DNA of 64,000 bases, from positions 767,501-831,500 of the forward strand of contig JALMGJ010000062.1 of NCBI GenBank assembly GCA_023362775.1, read 5' to 3'. The DNA is from Charina bottae. Taxonomy: Eukaryota; Chordata; Lepidosauria; Squamata; Charinaidae. The notes below the pieces were generated by a model that did not search any database, had not been told where the DNA came from, and saw only the letters and a list, made by a program, of their open reading frames with translations. A program made the translations under genes and the position numbers. Positions 46,909-58,294 of this stretch are shown here, in pieces. Position 1 is the stretch's first letter. Each line of letters begins with the position of its first letter.

Positions 46909-48007
46909 AGACCCAGAAAAATGCCCAAATCCTCCTTAAAATCAGGAAGAAACCAGCCAATCTTGGTCCCCTTTAAGTGTGCGTCACCACCTTTAGCTTA
47001 GCCGTTTTGAAATCTGTGTAAAACAGCCAGCACGGTAAGGCAGTCTGAAAATTGTATTTGTAACCCCACAAAATGTCTCTGCTCACAATTTTCTCCCTTT
47101 CTGGGTAACCGTTAGAGAATTGTACAGGGGAAGGAGATTAAGACAGGAGCCAGGTTTAAAATTTTGGCTTGTTTTCCCTTCTTGGTCCTGTTTTTACCCT
47201 GATGATTTAATGGAGCTCTTTCTGGGCCACAGAGCAAAGGAGCAGTATGTCTGTTCCTTTTCTAATTGAAAAAAGGCAGTTTTCGCTCATTCTTGGAAGT
47301 CCCATCCAGGAGTTCTCCAGCTGTGTATCTGCGTGAGTTACAGCTACTGAATCAGCAGAGCGGAATATTGACATTCATGTCGCCTATGGAAATTTTCTTC
47401 CCGTCTTCACCACCTTCTTGTTTGCCCGCCTGGCGCGTGGCACCTTTTAACAGCGCTCCGTAAATTGAAAAGCGGGCCTTTGGGACGCTCTAACCAGAAA
47501 AGGGCAGGACGTGCAAACAGGAATTCGGATGTTCTGTGCAAAGCAGAAACGGGGCAACGATTGGCTGGAATGATTGGAAGGAAGAGGCGGGACCTGCAGA
47601 GAGACCCTCCAAGCAGCCTCAAATAACTTGTGCTGAATCCCGTGAGACCCCGGCCCGATGGCAGAGCAGAAAGGGGTGAGGCCGGATCAGCAGGTGGGCA
47701 GCCTGCTTCCACGGGCAAGGAATGCTCTGGCGGAATGGAAAGGCTCTTCCTCTCGCTTTCTCCAAGGCTCTCATCTAGCCTAATTAGTTCCCTTTCTTCT
47801 TGCAGATCAGCTCTGCATATAGTAAACTGGGTTATGTCTTAGTTTCCGGCACTTCTGCCATCACCTCTCTTCCTGGTAAAATCAGCCTACTTTGGGATCA
47901 GCTTGCCTCGTTTTCATATTAAGGCCGTACCCCAGGGAGAAAGTCAGGACTGGAGTTGAGCGGAGGGGTGGGGGTGCTCTTTTCTGAAGCTGCCTTACGA
48001 CATCTCG
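46909..48007. other. Intron between transmembrane and tail exons
   Basis: No named repeat or exon recognised. Confidence 0.4.
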
Positions 48008-48255
48008 TGTTGTTGTTTACTTGTTACGTCGTTTCCGACTCTTCGTGACTTCATGGACCAGCCCACGCCAGAGCTTCCTGTCGGCCGTCACCACCGCCAG
48101 CTCCCCCATGGTCGAGCCCGTCACCTCCAGAATACCACCCACCCACCTTGCCCTTGGTCGGCCCCTCTTCCTTTGGCCTTCCACTTTCCACTTACGACAT
48201 CTCGCGTGTCTCCAGATTTCTTCCCCAAATGCTCCTGATCTGGGGAAGGTCATGG
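48008..48255 (-). pseudogene. BovB/RTE LINE 3' coding relic
   Basis: On the minus strand an open stretch reads KRGRPRARW followed by LEVTGSTMGEL, DRKLWRGLVHEVTKSRKR. This is the usual RTE/BovB C-terminal pattern (GRPxxRW, then DRxxWR). The noncoding end, read on the plus strand, has TTTCCGACTCTTCGTGAC, the BovB 3' wording. Only the last 75 or so residues remain. Confidence 0.7.
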
Positions 48256-49625
48256 TAGAATTTCCCTGGTTGGTTCAGAGGGTCTCCTTGGATCCTGCTC
48301 TGATACCGGGACAGCGAATAAACCGGGAAGTTCTCAAACAGGGTTAGACCCAACACCCTCGGCTTCTCAGGAAGGGCTACAACAGTGTGCGCTTCCCCCA
48401 CAACTCCCTTCTGTGGTCGGGCAATCTCTTTGCTCGAATACAACTCGAATATTCCCCCGGGAATGCTGTGGCAGACATTCTTCCTGCAGGAATATTGACG
48501 CTCGTCCTGCAGAAGGTGAACCAAATGCTGTGGTCGCAAGTTTCCCACGCCGGGCACCGGGTTGGATTAGCCGGCTGCCAAGATCCCTCCCGGCTCTGCG
48601 TGTTTCTGGATCGGAAATCCTCTCCTGCACGGTGAAAAGAGAAGATTTGGATTAGATGCACAGATCACCTGTTGCATTTCTAGCACTGTTCACTGCTGTC
48701 ATCTTCTTTCTTGTGTGGAAGGAGATAAGCATAATTCTACTGTCTTCCTTGATCTCTTCCCATCGTGATTTAAAGAAAGTCAACCTCAAAGGAAGCATGA
48801 ATGTACCTTTTCTCAGCCAAAAGCAGAAATATAAGGATGTAACCCATTCACACAGACATATTGTATGCCAGGGTTTGGGATAAAATACGTTTGGTCCATT
48901 AACGCGGGGCAGGCAAAAAGTAAATCCGGATTTGCCGTACATCTGAATTATCTCCCGGGATTTGTGCCTTTGAGCTGTTTACAGACGAAGTAGAACCGCT
49001 AACTAAAAATAAAATCACTGGAAATCCACTTTTTCTCCGTACTACCTGAGCACAGATCCTGTTCCATGATATTGAATTTTTCAGCTATTCATTGTCATTC
49101 CAAACGGTCTAAAAAAACAAAACAAAACTCAAAATTGCTGCTGAATGGCTCGTTCATCTGTTTTCTCAGAAAGGTACACATTTTTCTAAGGAACTTCATG
49201 CTTCCCTACAGTAAGAGCTTCAGATCTATTCAGCAGCCCCTAACAGATACGACTTTCTGTAATATATGCACTCGAGATGCCCAGATCAAGCTCAAAATTA
49301 TTAAAATAACAGGGGCAGGAGAAAACGAGAAGTTTAATCTAATTTCATTTGAAAACAAACTACATGAGTTCATATAATTGTTTGCAAGTATTTAATCGCT
49401 GCCCTTGCTGTCACCGCTTAAGGAAGGAACAGGCTGGGGAGAGGGCCAAATATGCCGAAAATGCCAGCCTCTCTAAAAAATAAAAAAGATCTCAAAAAAA
49501 AAAAGGAATGCCACCAGGAGAAGACAAGAGGAGAACATTTCTGTCTCCGTCCTGCTGGTCCGCAGACAGAAAGCTGTTAGAAAGTTTGGAGTGCTCCAGA
49601 TTCAAATGGATGTTAAAATTCATCT
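48256..49625. other. Intronic stretch, possible conserved block
   Basis: Mostly unique. The AT-rich, repeat-free part at about 49180-49400 has several TTTAATC/AATTATT cores and could be regulatory. Confidence 0.3.
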
Positions 49626-49633
49626 CCATAGGC

Positions 49634-49990
49634 CAGGGGTGGGGAACGTCCGGCCCGCGGGCCATATAAGGCCCGCGAAATCATTTGGTCTGGCCCTGCC
49701 AAGGCAATCGCTGGTAGGACTCGAAATTCAATAAATCTAGGAGCTCCCGCCCGAAAACCCCGCCCCCCAGTGCTTGTGATTGGCTCCTGCCCGCAAACCC
49801 CACCCCAGTGCGTGTGATTGGCTCCCGCCCTCAAACCCTGCCCCCAGTGCGTGCGATTGGCTCCCGCCCACAAACCCCGCCCCCGGTGCTTGTGGTTGGT
49901 TCCCGCCTGCAAACCCCGCCCCCCAGTGTGCACGAATGATATTATAAATATCAAAATGACCCTTGGCAGAAAAAAAGTTCCTCACCCCTG
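49634..49990 (+). mobile_element. hAT MITE family 2 with GC-rich tandem core
   Basis: The termini are CAGGGGTGGGGAACGT and AAGTTCCTCACCCCTG, with a perfect 8-bp duplication CCATAGGC at 49626-49633 and 49991-49998. The core (about 49738-49925) holds about five diverged 36-40 bp units with GATTGGCTCCCGCCC and AACCCCGCCCCC. No transposase. Confidence 0.95.
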
Positions 49991-50021
49991 CCATAGGCAA
50001 AAATCTGGGAGGAGTTAAATG

Positions 50022-50069
<48 letters not shown>
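50022..50069. repeat. (GT)n microsatellite
   Basis: About 24 uninterrupted GT units just outside the hAT element. Confidence 0.97.
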
Positions 50070-50072
<3 letters not shown>

Positions 50073-50698
50073 GTTATGTCTGTTGAGAAGGAACCCCAAA
50101 GAAAACAATGACCATGGGGAAGAAAAAAAAGGAAGAGATCATTCTCTCTCCAGCAAGGGGAGCAGTATGATAAATTGGACGATGTCTTATGCATGCTAAA
50201 AGATCTTGGTGAGCATTAAACTTCCAGTTGTTGCTTAGACGGACACGGTACTTAGCATCAGTAATTTCCCTTTAATTATAAAGGCCCCCACTTAAAATTC
50301 AGATTGGATTATGGAAGATAAACAAATACATGCATAAAATATACCTGGAACCTGGTCGCTTCGTTGAGACCGATGTTTCTCAGGTACTAAAGAGTGATAA
50401 TTAAATTTGGAATCACAGGTAATTGCTTGTCTCTCAGGAACGCAAGGACTGGTGGGCTCTTCTGTTACTTTTCTTATGCATTTATTTACAGGTTTAATCC
50501 CACCTTTTCTCTCCCCAGGGAGCTCCGAATGGCATGTGTGCTCGCAACATTGCTGAGCTGGTAGAGGTTGCGATTTCATGCTGAGCAAGGCGTCCCAAGG
50601 GATGGGTGAACCAATTTCATAGATGCTCAGTCACAAATCTGTTACATCCTTCTCCGCAGTAAGGCTGGCATTTATAGGACCCTAGGATAGCCGCCGGC
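50070..50698. other. Intronic stretch, possible conserved block
   Basis: The section 50210-50600 is repeat-free and AT-rich, with CCCTTTAATTATAAAGG and TTAGCATCAGTAATTTCCC. Function is speculative. Confidence 0.3.
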
Positions 50699-50711
50699 TA
50701 TCAGTTGACCC

Positions 50712-51050
50712 TACTGGGGGCGTGGTGGCTCAGTGGGTAAGACGCTAGGCTTGTTGATTGGATGATCGCAAGTTCGGAGGTTCAAATCCCTAGCCGCGTG
50801 TGACGGAGTGAGCTCCCGCACTCGCCCCAGCTCTTGCCAACCTAGCAATTCAAAAGCATGCAAATGCAAGTAGATGAATAGGTACCACTTTGGTGGGTAG
50901 GTAACAGCGTTCTGTGCGCGTCATGTGGCCACATGACCGTGGAAGCGTCTTTGGACAACGCTGGCTCTTCAGCTAACAAACGGAGATGAGCACCGCCCCC
51001 TAGAGTCAGACACGACTGCACAAATGTGCGGGGGAGACCTTTACCTTTTT
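50712..51050 (+). mobile_element. Sauria-type tRNA SINE, copy 6
   Basis: Full-length. The flanking duplication TATCAGTTGACCC (50699-50711) is matched by TATCAGCTGACCC (51051-51063) with one change. Confidence 0.92.
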
Positions 51051-51164
51051 TATCAGCTGACCCATCTGTTGGCACAAGCTGGAGAAGCTGTTTTTGGGGT
51101 CCCAATGGTTGGGAGGGGACCGCCCTTCCACAACCTTCCTGATGAGTTAACTTTCGCCTTCCAG

Positions 51165-51275
51165 GTGTGGACTTCAACCCCCAAATTCCCCCAGCCCGCC
51201 TGGCCACTGCTGAGAGTTCTGGGAGTTGAAGTCCACAGCCCTGGAACGTGGCCAAGATTGGAAACGCTGCAATAG
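51165..51275. repeat. Foldback built from the TTGAAGTCCAC repeat
   Basis: GTGGACTTCAACCCCCAAAT faces GGGAGTTGAAGTCCAC about 40 bp further on. These are two ends of the hAT-end-like repeat in inverted orientation. Confidence 0.7.
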
Positions 51276-51844
51276 AGTGTTAGATTGAAGAGAGGCAGAA
51301 ACCAACAGCTTGATACCAGATCTGGCCTTTACCAAAACAAAGGACAGGTGGAGACCGCCCCTCATGCCCAAAACGAATTCACATCCGGCCCTGTACAGAG
51401 AATGGGTGGGCGGGAGAAAGAGATGCAAGGATTTGCACATGGTTTGCAATATAAAGAGAGCTCGCTTTTGATACCCAGCATTTGCTGGAATTCTTTCATA
51501 ATAATTACATTGCTACAGTTCATCTGACATTCTTCTGTCCTCGGGGGCCTGTTTGCAGTCCAGGCTGATGGTGAGAACCTCGACACCCCCACCCCCACCC
51601 CACCCCAGTCTTGGAACTCCCCACCCAACCCCGAGGACAATATAATCAACCTCTTGAAAAAACACGGTTTAGTTAACTGGGCCGGTAATAGTTTAAACTG
51701 CTGCATGTTCATTGCCTGGGGCACCCCTCTGAATTGCCTTTAGCGGAAAGGATGGTAGATAATAGCAAGAATAAGGAACGATTTCATGAAGAGGGACCAG
51801 TTGGCCCAGCATCTTTCAGCCAGTCTCTTCCCTTCTCCTTCCAG

Positions 51845-52087
51845 TTGTGCGCAAAGGGGGAACGCCCGTCGGAACGGCCACCAGAGGAAAATTAAGCAGC
51901 AGGAAGAGAGTTGTCAAAACCTGACAGACTTTACCCCAGCCAGAGTGCCCAGCAATCTGGACATATTCACGGCCTACAACGAAACTCTCCAGTGTTCCCA
52001 CGAGTGCGTCAGGACACCAGTCCCGATGTATGCCGAAGAAAGCATACTTCCTCCAGGAGACTACAAGACATCATTCAATGGAAATAG
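51845..52087 (+). CDS. AJAP1: AJAP1 cytoplasmic-tail exon
   Basis: The acceptor is CTCCTTCCAG and the donor is AG/GTGAGA. The 243-bp exon encodes CCAQ at the membrane face, a basic stretch (RRNGHQRK), and then the highly conserved tail including EESCQNLTDFTPARVPSNLD, IFTAYNETLQCSHECVR and the end block YKTSFNGNR. These match the AJAP1 intracellular region used for basolateral sorting and for adherens-junction binding. The terminal AG is completed by A at the next exon to give arginine. Confidence 0.95.
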
Positions 52088-52930
52088 GTGAGACCTCAGG
52101 AGCCCCACATAAATCTGTGGCTCGTGGGTTTGATGCCCTGAATGATTCTTGGGTTGGACTATTCAGATGGGGAATAAGCAGAGTTGTCTTCTTTCTGGGG
52201 GAACGTATTGAGTGATAGCTTCTGATGACTCGCTTTTGCCATGAAGGAGAAGGTCAAACACCAGCCAAGCGTTGGGTCATAGGAAAAGGTGGGCCTTATT
52301 TTCATTTTATTGGGTGCCGATTCCATAAGCTTCTTCTCACACTGTGCTTGGAAGTTCCCATCTTGGTCCCTGCTCCATCGTCCGCTCCGCCATCTTTTGC
52401 AACGATCCCACATTCTCAGCTTGCCCTCCCAAATCTCCTTCCCCTTCCCGGAAACCCATTCACATTGGTTGCGATGACCCAGCACGCTGAACAAACAAAC
52501 CTAGTTTCTGTGTTCACACACTTGTGGAACCATAAACTAACCACTTGGGATGTGTCTGCACAAAAACTAAGCCGCACACACGCACACACAGAGTCAAAAG
52601 CTAATCTAAGTTAAAACTAATTGAGTTTAGCAGGTCTGGCTAGGTTTTGTGCGAACCCGACCTCAAAGGGCCCAAAATCTTGAAGGTCAAATTCAGCCAC
52701 TTATGAAAAGTCGAGATGATAGCCACAACCGTGCCATTGACGCGCCACACTTTTTATGTGTGTCACGCATGTAAAAAAGGAACAGGGCTCACTTAGTGGT
52801 GGCCACCATTTTGTCCCTTGGACCCCCTCCTGCGGACACCCCAAGGCCCATCCAAGAATCCCTTGGGCACGCAAGAATGAACATGGTTGTGTCTGGAAAA
52901 GCAACCTTGAAGACCTTTGAGGACATTGGT
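52088..52930. other. Last internal AJAP1 intron, first part
   Basis: No exon or intact element. It ends at a SINE fragment. Confidence 0.4.
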
Positions 52931-52976
52931 GGCAATTCGAAAGCATGCAAATGCAAGTAGATGAATGGGTACCACT
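52931..52976 (+). mobile_element. Sauria SINE middle fragment
   Basis: GGCAATTCGAAAGCATGCAA and the following 25 bases match the SINE middle region only. Confidence 0.8.
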
Positions 52977-53142
52977 ACGAATTCACATCCAGCCCTGTAT
53001 TATTCCAAGCATCAGGTTTATTCCAGCATGCAGGACAAGAAGTAGATTCTTGGAGCTGTCCGAGGTCCTGAAACTCAAGCCTGCTGCATATGCTGCACGA
53101 GGAGAGTCCAGATTTATTAGGGGGAAGCTATAGGCTTTCTAA

Positions 53143-53467
53143 GGGGCGTGGTGGCTCAGCGGGTAAGACGCCAGGCTTGTCAATCTTCAGTTTGGAGGTT
53201 CGAATCCCTAGCCCCGTGTGACGGAGTGAGCTCCTGCACTAGCCCCAGCTGTTGCCAACCTAGCAATTCGAAACCATGCAAGTGCAAGTAGATGAATAGG
53301 TACCACTTCGGTGGGTAGGTAACAGCGTTCCGTGCACATCATGTGGCCACATGACCGTGGAAGCGTCTTTGGACAGCGCTGGCTCTTCAGCTAACAAATG
53401 GATATGAGCACTGGCCCCTAGAGTCGGACACGACTGCACAAATGTGCGGGAGGAACCTTTACCTTTT
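53143..53467 (+). mobile_element. Sauria-type tRNA SINE, copy 7
   Basis: Full-length, with a small deletion in the tRNA-like head (CTTGTCAATCTTCAGTTTGG). It ends CCTTTACCTTTT. No clear target duplication. It ends about 260 bp before the last coding exon. Confidence 0.9.
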
Positions 53468-53725
53468 AATGCTTTAAACGGTCCTATTGGAAAAGCGTTG
53501 GACTTCGCTTAATGCCCCAAAATAAGTCTGGGGAGGGCCTTTCTAAAATAAAGCAGGGCGAGGGGCCACCCGTGGGCACCAGTACTGTACAACCCATTCT
53601 TTTAAAAAGGGTCCCTGCTGTTCTCAAACAATGATGATGAAAGGGGGTTTGTGAGTCTGTGTGTGCGTGTGTGCGTGTCCAGAGGCCAGCCAAGTGTGCA
53701 AGCCACTTTTTTCTGCCCGCTGCAG

Positions 53726-53798
53726 AGCGTCGTCCTCCGATCGTCACCTAATCCCTGTGGCCTTTGTATCTGAAAAATGGTTTGAAATCTCCTGTTGA
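53726..53798 (+). CDS. AJAP1: AJAP1 C-terminal coding exon with stop
   Basis: The acceptor is CCCGCTGCAG. The coding part reads through SSSDRHLIPVAFVSEKWFEI to a final SC and TGA at 53796-53798, the characteristic AJAP1 C-terminus. Added together, the four exons here give 1141 coding bases. With the missing TG of the first split codon that makes 381 exact codons, so no frameshift has occurred. The mature transcript probably continues to 53855, where a strong donor GTAAGT begins. Confidence 0.95.
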
Positions 53799-53861
53799 CC
53801 AGCCAAACTCCGTTTAACTTCCTGGGGGAGGCGGACGCCGTGCGGCTGTTCCATGGTAAGT
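53799..53861 (+). other. AJAP1: AJAP1 3' UTR start and splice donor
   Basis: The sequence after the stop is GC-rich and reaches ATG/GTAAGT, with the donor at 53856-53861. This is a near-consensus donor, so the exon probably ends at 53855 and the rest of the 3' UTR lies in a further exon. No plausible terminal exon was identified in the remaining 10 kb. This is inference from splice-site quality and from the multi-exon structure I recall for mammalian AJAP1. Confidence 0.6.
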
Positions 53862-54059
53862 CAGTCCCTTCTGCAGCTTTTCTTTTTTTAAATACCCCCC
53901 CCCCCAATCCTCATTCCCATATCCAGCTCTCGCCAACTCCCATCCTGCTCTGCTTTTAATTAAAGTGCCCAGTTTAACCAGAGTGGATGCCAACCTAACT
54001 ATACCCATATGTTTACCTCTGCATTAATTGATTGAGCTAATTAATTGAGTTAATTGATT
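53862..54059. other. Sequence downstream of last coding exon
   Basis: Includes a C-run near 53899; nothing else recognised. Confidence 0.4.
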
Positions 54060-54150
54060 GTTCAGTCGTTTAGTCGTGTCCGACTCTTCGTGACCCCATG
54101 GACCACAGCGCGTCAGGCCTTCCTGTCCTCCACTGTCTCCCGGAGTTTAC
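54060..54150 (-). mobile_element. BovB LINE 3' end fragment
   Basis: On the plus strand, TTAGTCGTGTCCGACTCTTC, GACCCCATGGACCACAGC and GGCCTTCCTGTCCTCCACTG are the reverse-orientation BovB 3' phrases known from ruminants and squamates. Confidence 0.8.
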
Positions 54151-55219
54151 TCAAAACCATATGTTTACCTCTGCGTTAATTGATTGAGCTTTTCTTTAAA
54201 AAAAAAAAAAAGAGTTTATTTTAGATTATCACAATGACACAAGATGCTTATCAACATTCCGAGTCGGGTTGAAATTGGTTGCCAACAGAGATGGACCAGC
54301 AAGAGCGAAGGTTATGCCTGCTTCAGAGGAATGTAAACAATTGCAGCCAGTTAATTTCCGCTCCCTTCCTTTCCTTAACCTGTTGCTATTTAAATTGCTT
54401 TGCAATAACTGATTCCAAATCAGAGGGGCTAACACATTTTGTTGTAACAACATATTCCAAAAAAGGAAGAGCTTGATTATAAACACACACACAAATACAC
54501 ACAGAGAGAGACACAAATACGCACATGTTTTGTCTCATTGTCAATTTCCTCCCCTTTCTTTGTATGTATGGGTCGGGGGGGAATAGAAATGCAACATAAA
54601 AGTGCATGGCAGTGATTTCAGGGATGTAGAATATGATAAAAACGAAATTTAAAAGGCATGCAGGGTGTCTTCCAAAATGTTGCCTCCTTTTTTTTTTTAA
54701 ATGCACCCGTACCCTAGTCCCTGTCCCTCGACTGCTGAAATAATGTGACCTATCAAAGCAGTTTGAGGCAAAATTCTCCTGCTTGGAAAGAAAGAAAAGT
54801 TACAATCTTTATTATTAGGCAAAATAAAGAATCTGTTTCAAGCACGAGGCTGGGGCAAACGACAAGACGGAGCAAAATTCTGTCTGCTTCCCCACCCACC
54901 CACAACCCTGTATATAGAAAGAAGTTGTGTGTGTGTGTGGGGGGGGGGAAATGTTACATATGGAGGAGTCGCTCCGTTGCCCCAACGTCAAACCATTCCC
55001 TAGAGCGTGTGGGTTGCCTTGCTAGCAGCAATAGCTCCTTTGGCCACCTCAAAATGTGTCACGCCGAAGACCCCCTTAGAGTGTCGACTGTAGTGTGAAC
55101 AGGGCTGTAACTATCAGCTTGAGAGGGAATATCAGCGCTGTTGCAGCTCTCAAGGAAGAAAAGAGTTGCACTCACAATGCATCTGTATGGCCAGTATCCT
55201 TCTTCCTCATGCGGCAGAT
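54151..55219. other. Downstream stretch, possible conserved block
   Basis: Repeat-free AT-balanced sequence at 54235-54470 (with GCAATAACTGATTCC and GCTATTTAAATTGC) might be regulatory. Otherwise nothing recognised. Confidence 0.3.
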
Positions 55220-55690
55220 TGTAATGGGCTGTGTGAGTAACCTTGAGGGACAGGAGGAAGAGCTGCAACCAAGGCAACAGTCAGATAAAAGAAATCTGAG
55301 TCCAGGCCAAACCTGTAACCTGAGAAAACGTCTCAGACAAGACCCTCCCTAGTTCTCTTGAAGATAAAGGCAGGGAGAGGGGAGGCGCATTCAGACTTAC
55401 AAGACTCTTACCGTAACCTTATAATCAAAGCAGTATTCGTAATTTTGGTGTCTTGGTCTGGACTACTGTAATGGTCTGTGGGAATGACCTTGGGAGACAG
55501 GAGGAAGAGCCGCAGACTCGACAACAGCCAGATAAGAGGCAGCTGAGCCCACAGAAAGAAAAGGGGAGCGGGAAGCATCTCAGAAGGGACCCTCCCTAGT
55601 TTTCTGAAAAGTAAAGGCAAGTGGGGAGAGACCTACTTTCAGACTTGCAAGATTCCGTTACCGCAACCTTACAATAAAGGAAAGGAGCAG
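55220..55690 (+). mobile_element. Tandem LTR-like repeat, 1.9 units
   Basis: Units begin TGTAATGG at 55220 and 55467 (period 247). Each carries GACAGGAGGAAGAGC and CCCTCCCTAGTT, then a run ending in CAGACTTGCAAGATTC or a close variant. The second has AATAAA at 55673-55678. TG start and a late polyadenylation signal fit LTRs, but no viral genes are present. Confidence 0.5.
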
Positions 55691-55694
55691 TATC

Positions 55695-55750
55695 ACAATC
55701 AAATCAAATCAAGTCAAGTCAATCAATCAATTAATCAATCAATCATAATT
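55695..55750. repeat. (TCAA)n degenerate repeat
   Basis: AATCAAATCAAGTCAATCAA-type units. Confidence 0.85.
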
Positions 55751-56243
55751 AGCAGCGTTGCACACCATGCTTTGACAAAATTTTGCCATGTGGACGTTTT
55801 GTTACAGAGGGGGAGTGGGGGCATTTTAAGAGTTCACCGGTAAGTCGCTTCTTTTGAGGAAAAGGGGCTTTGGATACGCTGCTGCCCATCACTCTGGATC
55901 TCCCAACTCCCTCCTCGCGTCCGTAGGAAAGATCACGAAGGGTGGATGAAGCGGGCCCTGCACAGTCACCCCTTGCAACAAAATGCAGCCCCTGATCCCA
56001 TCTTCTGCTCAGTTGGAGCCCACTCACCTTAAAGTCCTGTCTTCATCCCTGTCTCTGCCCCTTGCAAGTGCCCACCAGTTGCCTAGCAGCTGATGGACCA
56101 CATCTAGTCAACCATCAAGGCTGCAGTATGGAAGACGGAATTGGAGGTGGTCTCCAGCTAATGAGTTCTTGCTCGTTCGGTTAATGAGCTTCAGATCCTA
56201 GCAATGAAGGTCGCTGGTAGACTTGTTCACCTTGGAAATAATA

Positions 56244-56655
56244 CAGGTAGTCCTTGCTTAACAACCATTCGTTTAGTGACAGTTTGGACTTACAATGTTG
56301 CTAGAAAAACCGACTTACAACCAGTCCTCACACTTACGACCATTGCGGCATTTCCCCCCAGTCACATGATCAGAATTTGGGCACTTGGCAACCGGTTCGC
56401 ATTTATGACCGTCGCAGCATCCCATGGTCACGGGATCGCCATTTTCGACCTTCCCAGCCAGCTTCCGGCAAGCAAAATCAATGGGTAACCACGTGATTCG
56501 CTTAACGACCATGTGGTTTGATTAATGTCCGCAGTGATTTGCTTAACGGCCACCACAAAAAAGGTCGTAAAATTGGGTCGGATTGGCTTAATGACCGTTT
56601 CGCTTAGCAACCGAAAGTCCAGTCCCAATTGTGGTCGTTAAGTGAGGACTACCTG
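56244..56655 (+). mobile_element. TIR element CAGGTAGTCCT, complete
   Basis: Starts CAGGTAGTCCTTGCTTAACA and ends GTGAGGACTACCTG with TA on both sides. 412 bp. Confidence 0.9.
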
Positions 56656-57520
56656 TATGGTAGCATTTTCCTCCCCTCCTTCCTATACCTTTCTTCTCCT
56701 TTCCGTTGCCTTTCATGCATTTCTCTCTGAAGGTGACCTTGGAAACGAGAACAGCCATTCCGGCTCCCTCGGCATTTCTCCATAGGGTGCCCAGGCCCCC
56801 TTGGCACGGGGTGTTCGAGCAAATTAATTGCTTAGCCTCCCACCCACCCCACCCGCATCAGAACGAATCATCGGCGTATCCTAAATGAAATTTTCCAGCC
56901 ATCGCCAAGTGTGACTTCCTCCGAATTGCCCATTTAACATTACGGAGCATTGCAACAAAGGTGATTAGATTAGAAGAGAAAGGGAATATAAAACATGAAC
57001 AGCCTTAGCCAAGGAGGCGGGGCACAAAGAGTCCAGGGCCGCCGGAGTGGAATCTGAACCGCTTGCAGGGCTGGGAATCGGAAGGGAAGTGGGAGACCGG
57101 TTTTGCCAAGGGCTCGCCGGGAAGGCACGGCACCGAGATTTGGTCCCCAACGGAGTGGGCAGCTGCCATCTTAGATGGCGAAATGCATGCAGTGAAGGTG
57201 GTGCTCCTGGCGATCTGCTGTTGCAAGTTGGGTGAAAACGTGTTTCCATTGGGTGAGAGTTCCTGGATGTCAGGTTAAGGAAAGGGACGGGCAGTTTGGA
57301 TGCCAGCAGCGGTGGGGACTTTAGAGAAGACCTGCGCTGGGAGATCTGCAGTCTGAAGCCGGAAGGAAGCCCGCTGCTTCAGGGGGCTTCCAAGTTGGCT
57401 GTGGGGTGTGGGGTGGTGGGGTGGTGGGGTTAAGCATACTTTCGTGCTGTGAGGTGGTGAAGAATATTTGTAGTCCTTCAGTTACAGATCTGCAGCTTCT
57501 CTGGCTTCCATTCATTATTT
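56656..57520. other. Downstream stretch without recognised features
   Basis: No exon or named repeat seen. Confidence 0.4.
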
Positions 57521-57655
57521 CTCCTTCTCCTTCTCCTTCTCCTTCTCCTTCTCCTTCTCCTTCTCCTTCTCCTTCTCCTTCTCCTTCTCCTTCTCCTTCT
57601 TCTCCTTCTCCTTCTCCTTCTCCTTCTCCTTCTCCTTCTCCTTCTCCTTCTCCTT
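57521..57655. repeat. (CTTCTC)n hexamer repeat
   Basis: About 22 hexamers with one three-base slip near 57600. Frames through it encode Ser/Pro or Arg runs and are not genes. Confidence 0.97.
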
Positions 57656-58294
57656 GGAAAATTGGCAGCTTTGCAATATGACATTTGCACCTCCTGTAGG
57701 TTTTGAAGACACTAGAGGTAAAAATGGGTCTTTTAGTCAGAAGGCCTTAAATAAAGATATAATTTTAGCATGTGGGTGTGTCTCCTCTTGACATGTCACC
57801 CCTGGCTTTTCCTGTTTACAATAATTTAAGATCTAGATGGCTCAATTGAATTAACTAGGCTGTTAACACTGAATTATATGAATCTTAATGCAGTCTTCGC
57901 TATCAGTTGTTTTAACGGTGTTTACAAGAAATTGTATTCTGTTCTCCATATGCAGTTCAGTTAAAAGGAATAAATGTGTGTACCACCTTATAAATGGAGT
58001 AGAAATCTTGACCCTCCACCTTCCAAAAAGAAATAAGTACCTGCAGCTAAGGAGACTCCATGATATCTTGATTTCTTGCTCAATTAGATGAGGCATCTAA
58101 TTTGAACAATCTAGTTCAACGTGGCTGATCTCAGAAGATTAGTCCTTGGATGGGAGACGATCAGGACATCAGGACTGCAGGCAAGATGGGGCAGTAAAAA
58201 AAAAAAAGCAACTTGGAAAAAGCTTTGAAAAAACAATTCTATAATGTTGCTTAAAAAATGCAAGGACATGTCCATGAGGACTTGAGGACATGCC
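57656..58294. other. Downstream stretch without recognised features
   Basis: Nothing recognised apart from short A-runs. Confidence 0.4.

Noticed and set aside
57478..57712. Poly-Arg and Lys/Glu frames
   Set aside because: Translation of a hexamer microsatellite.
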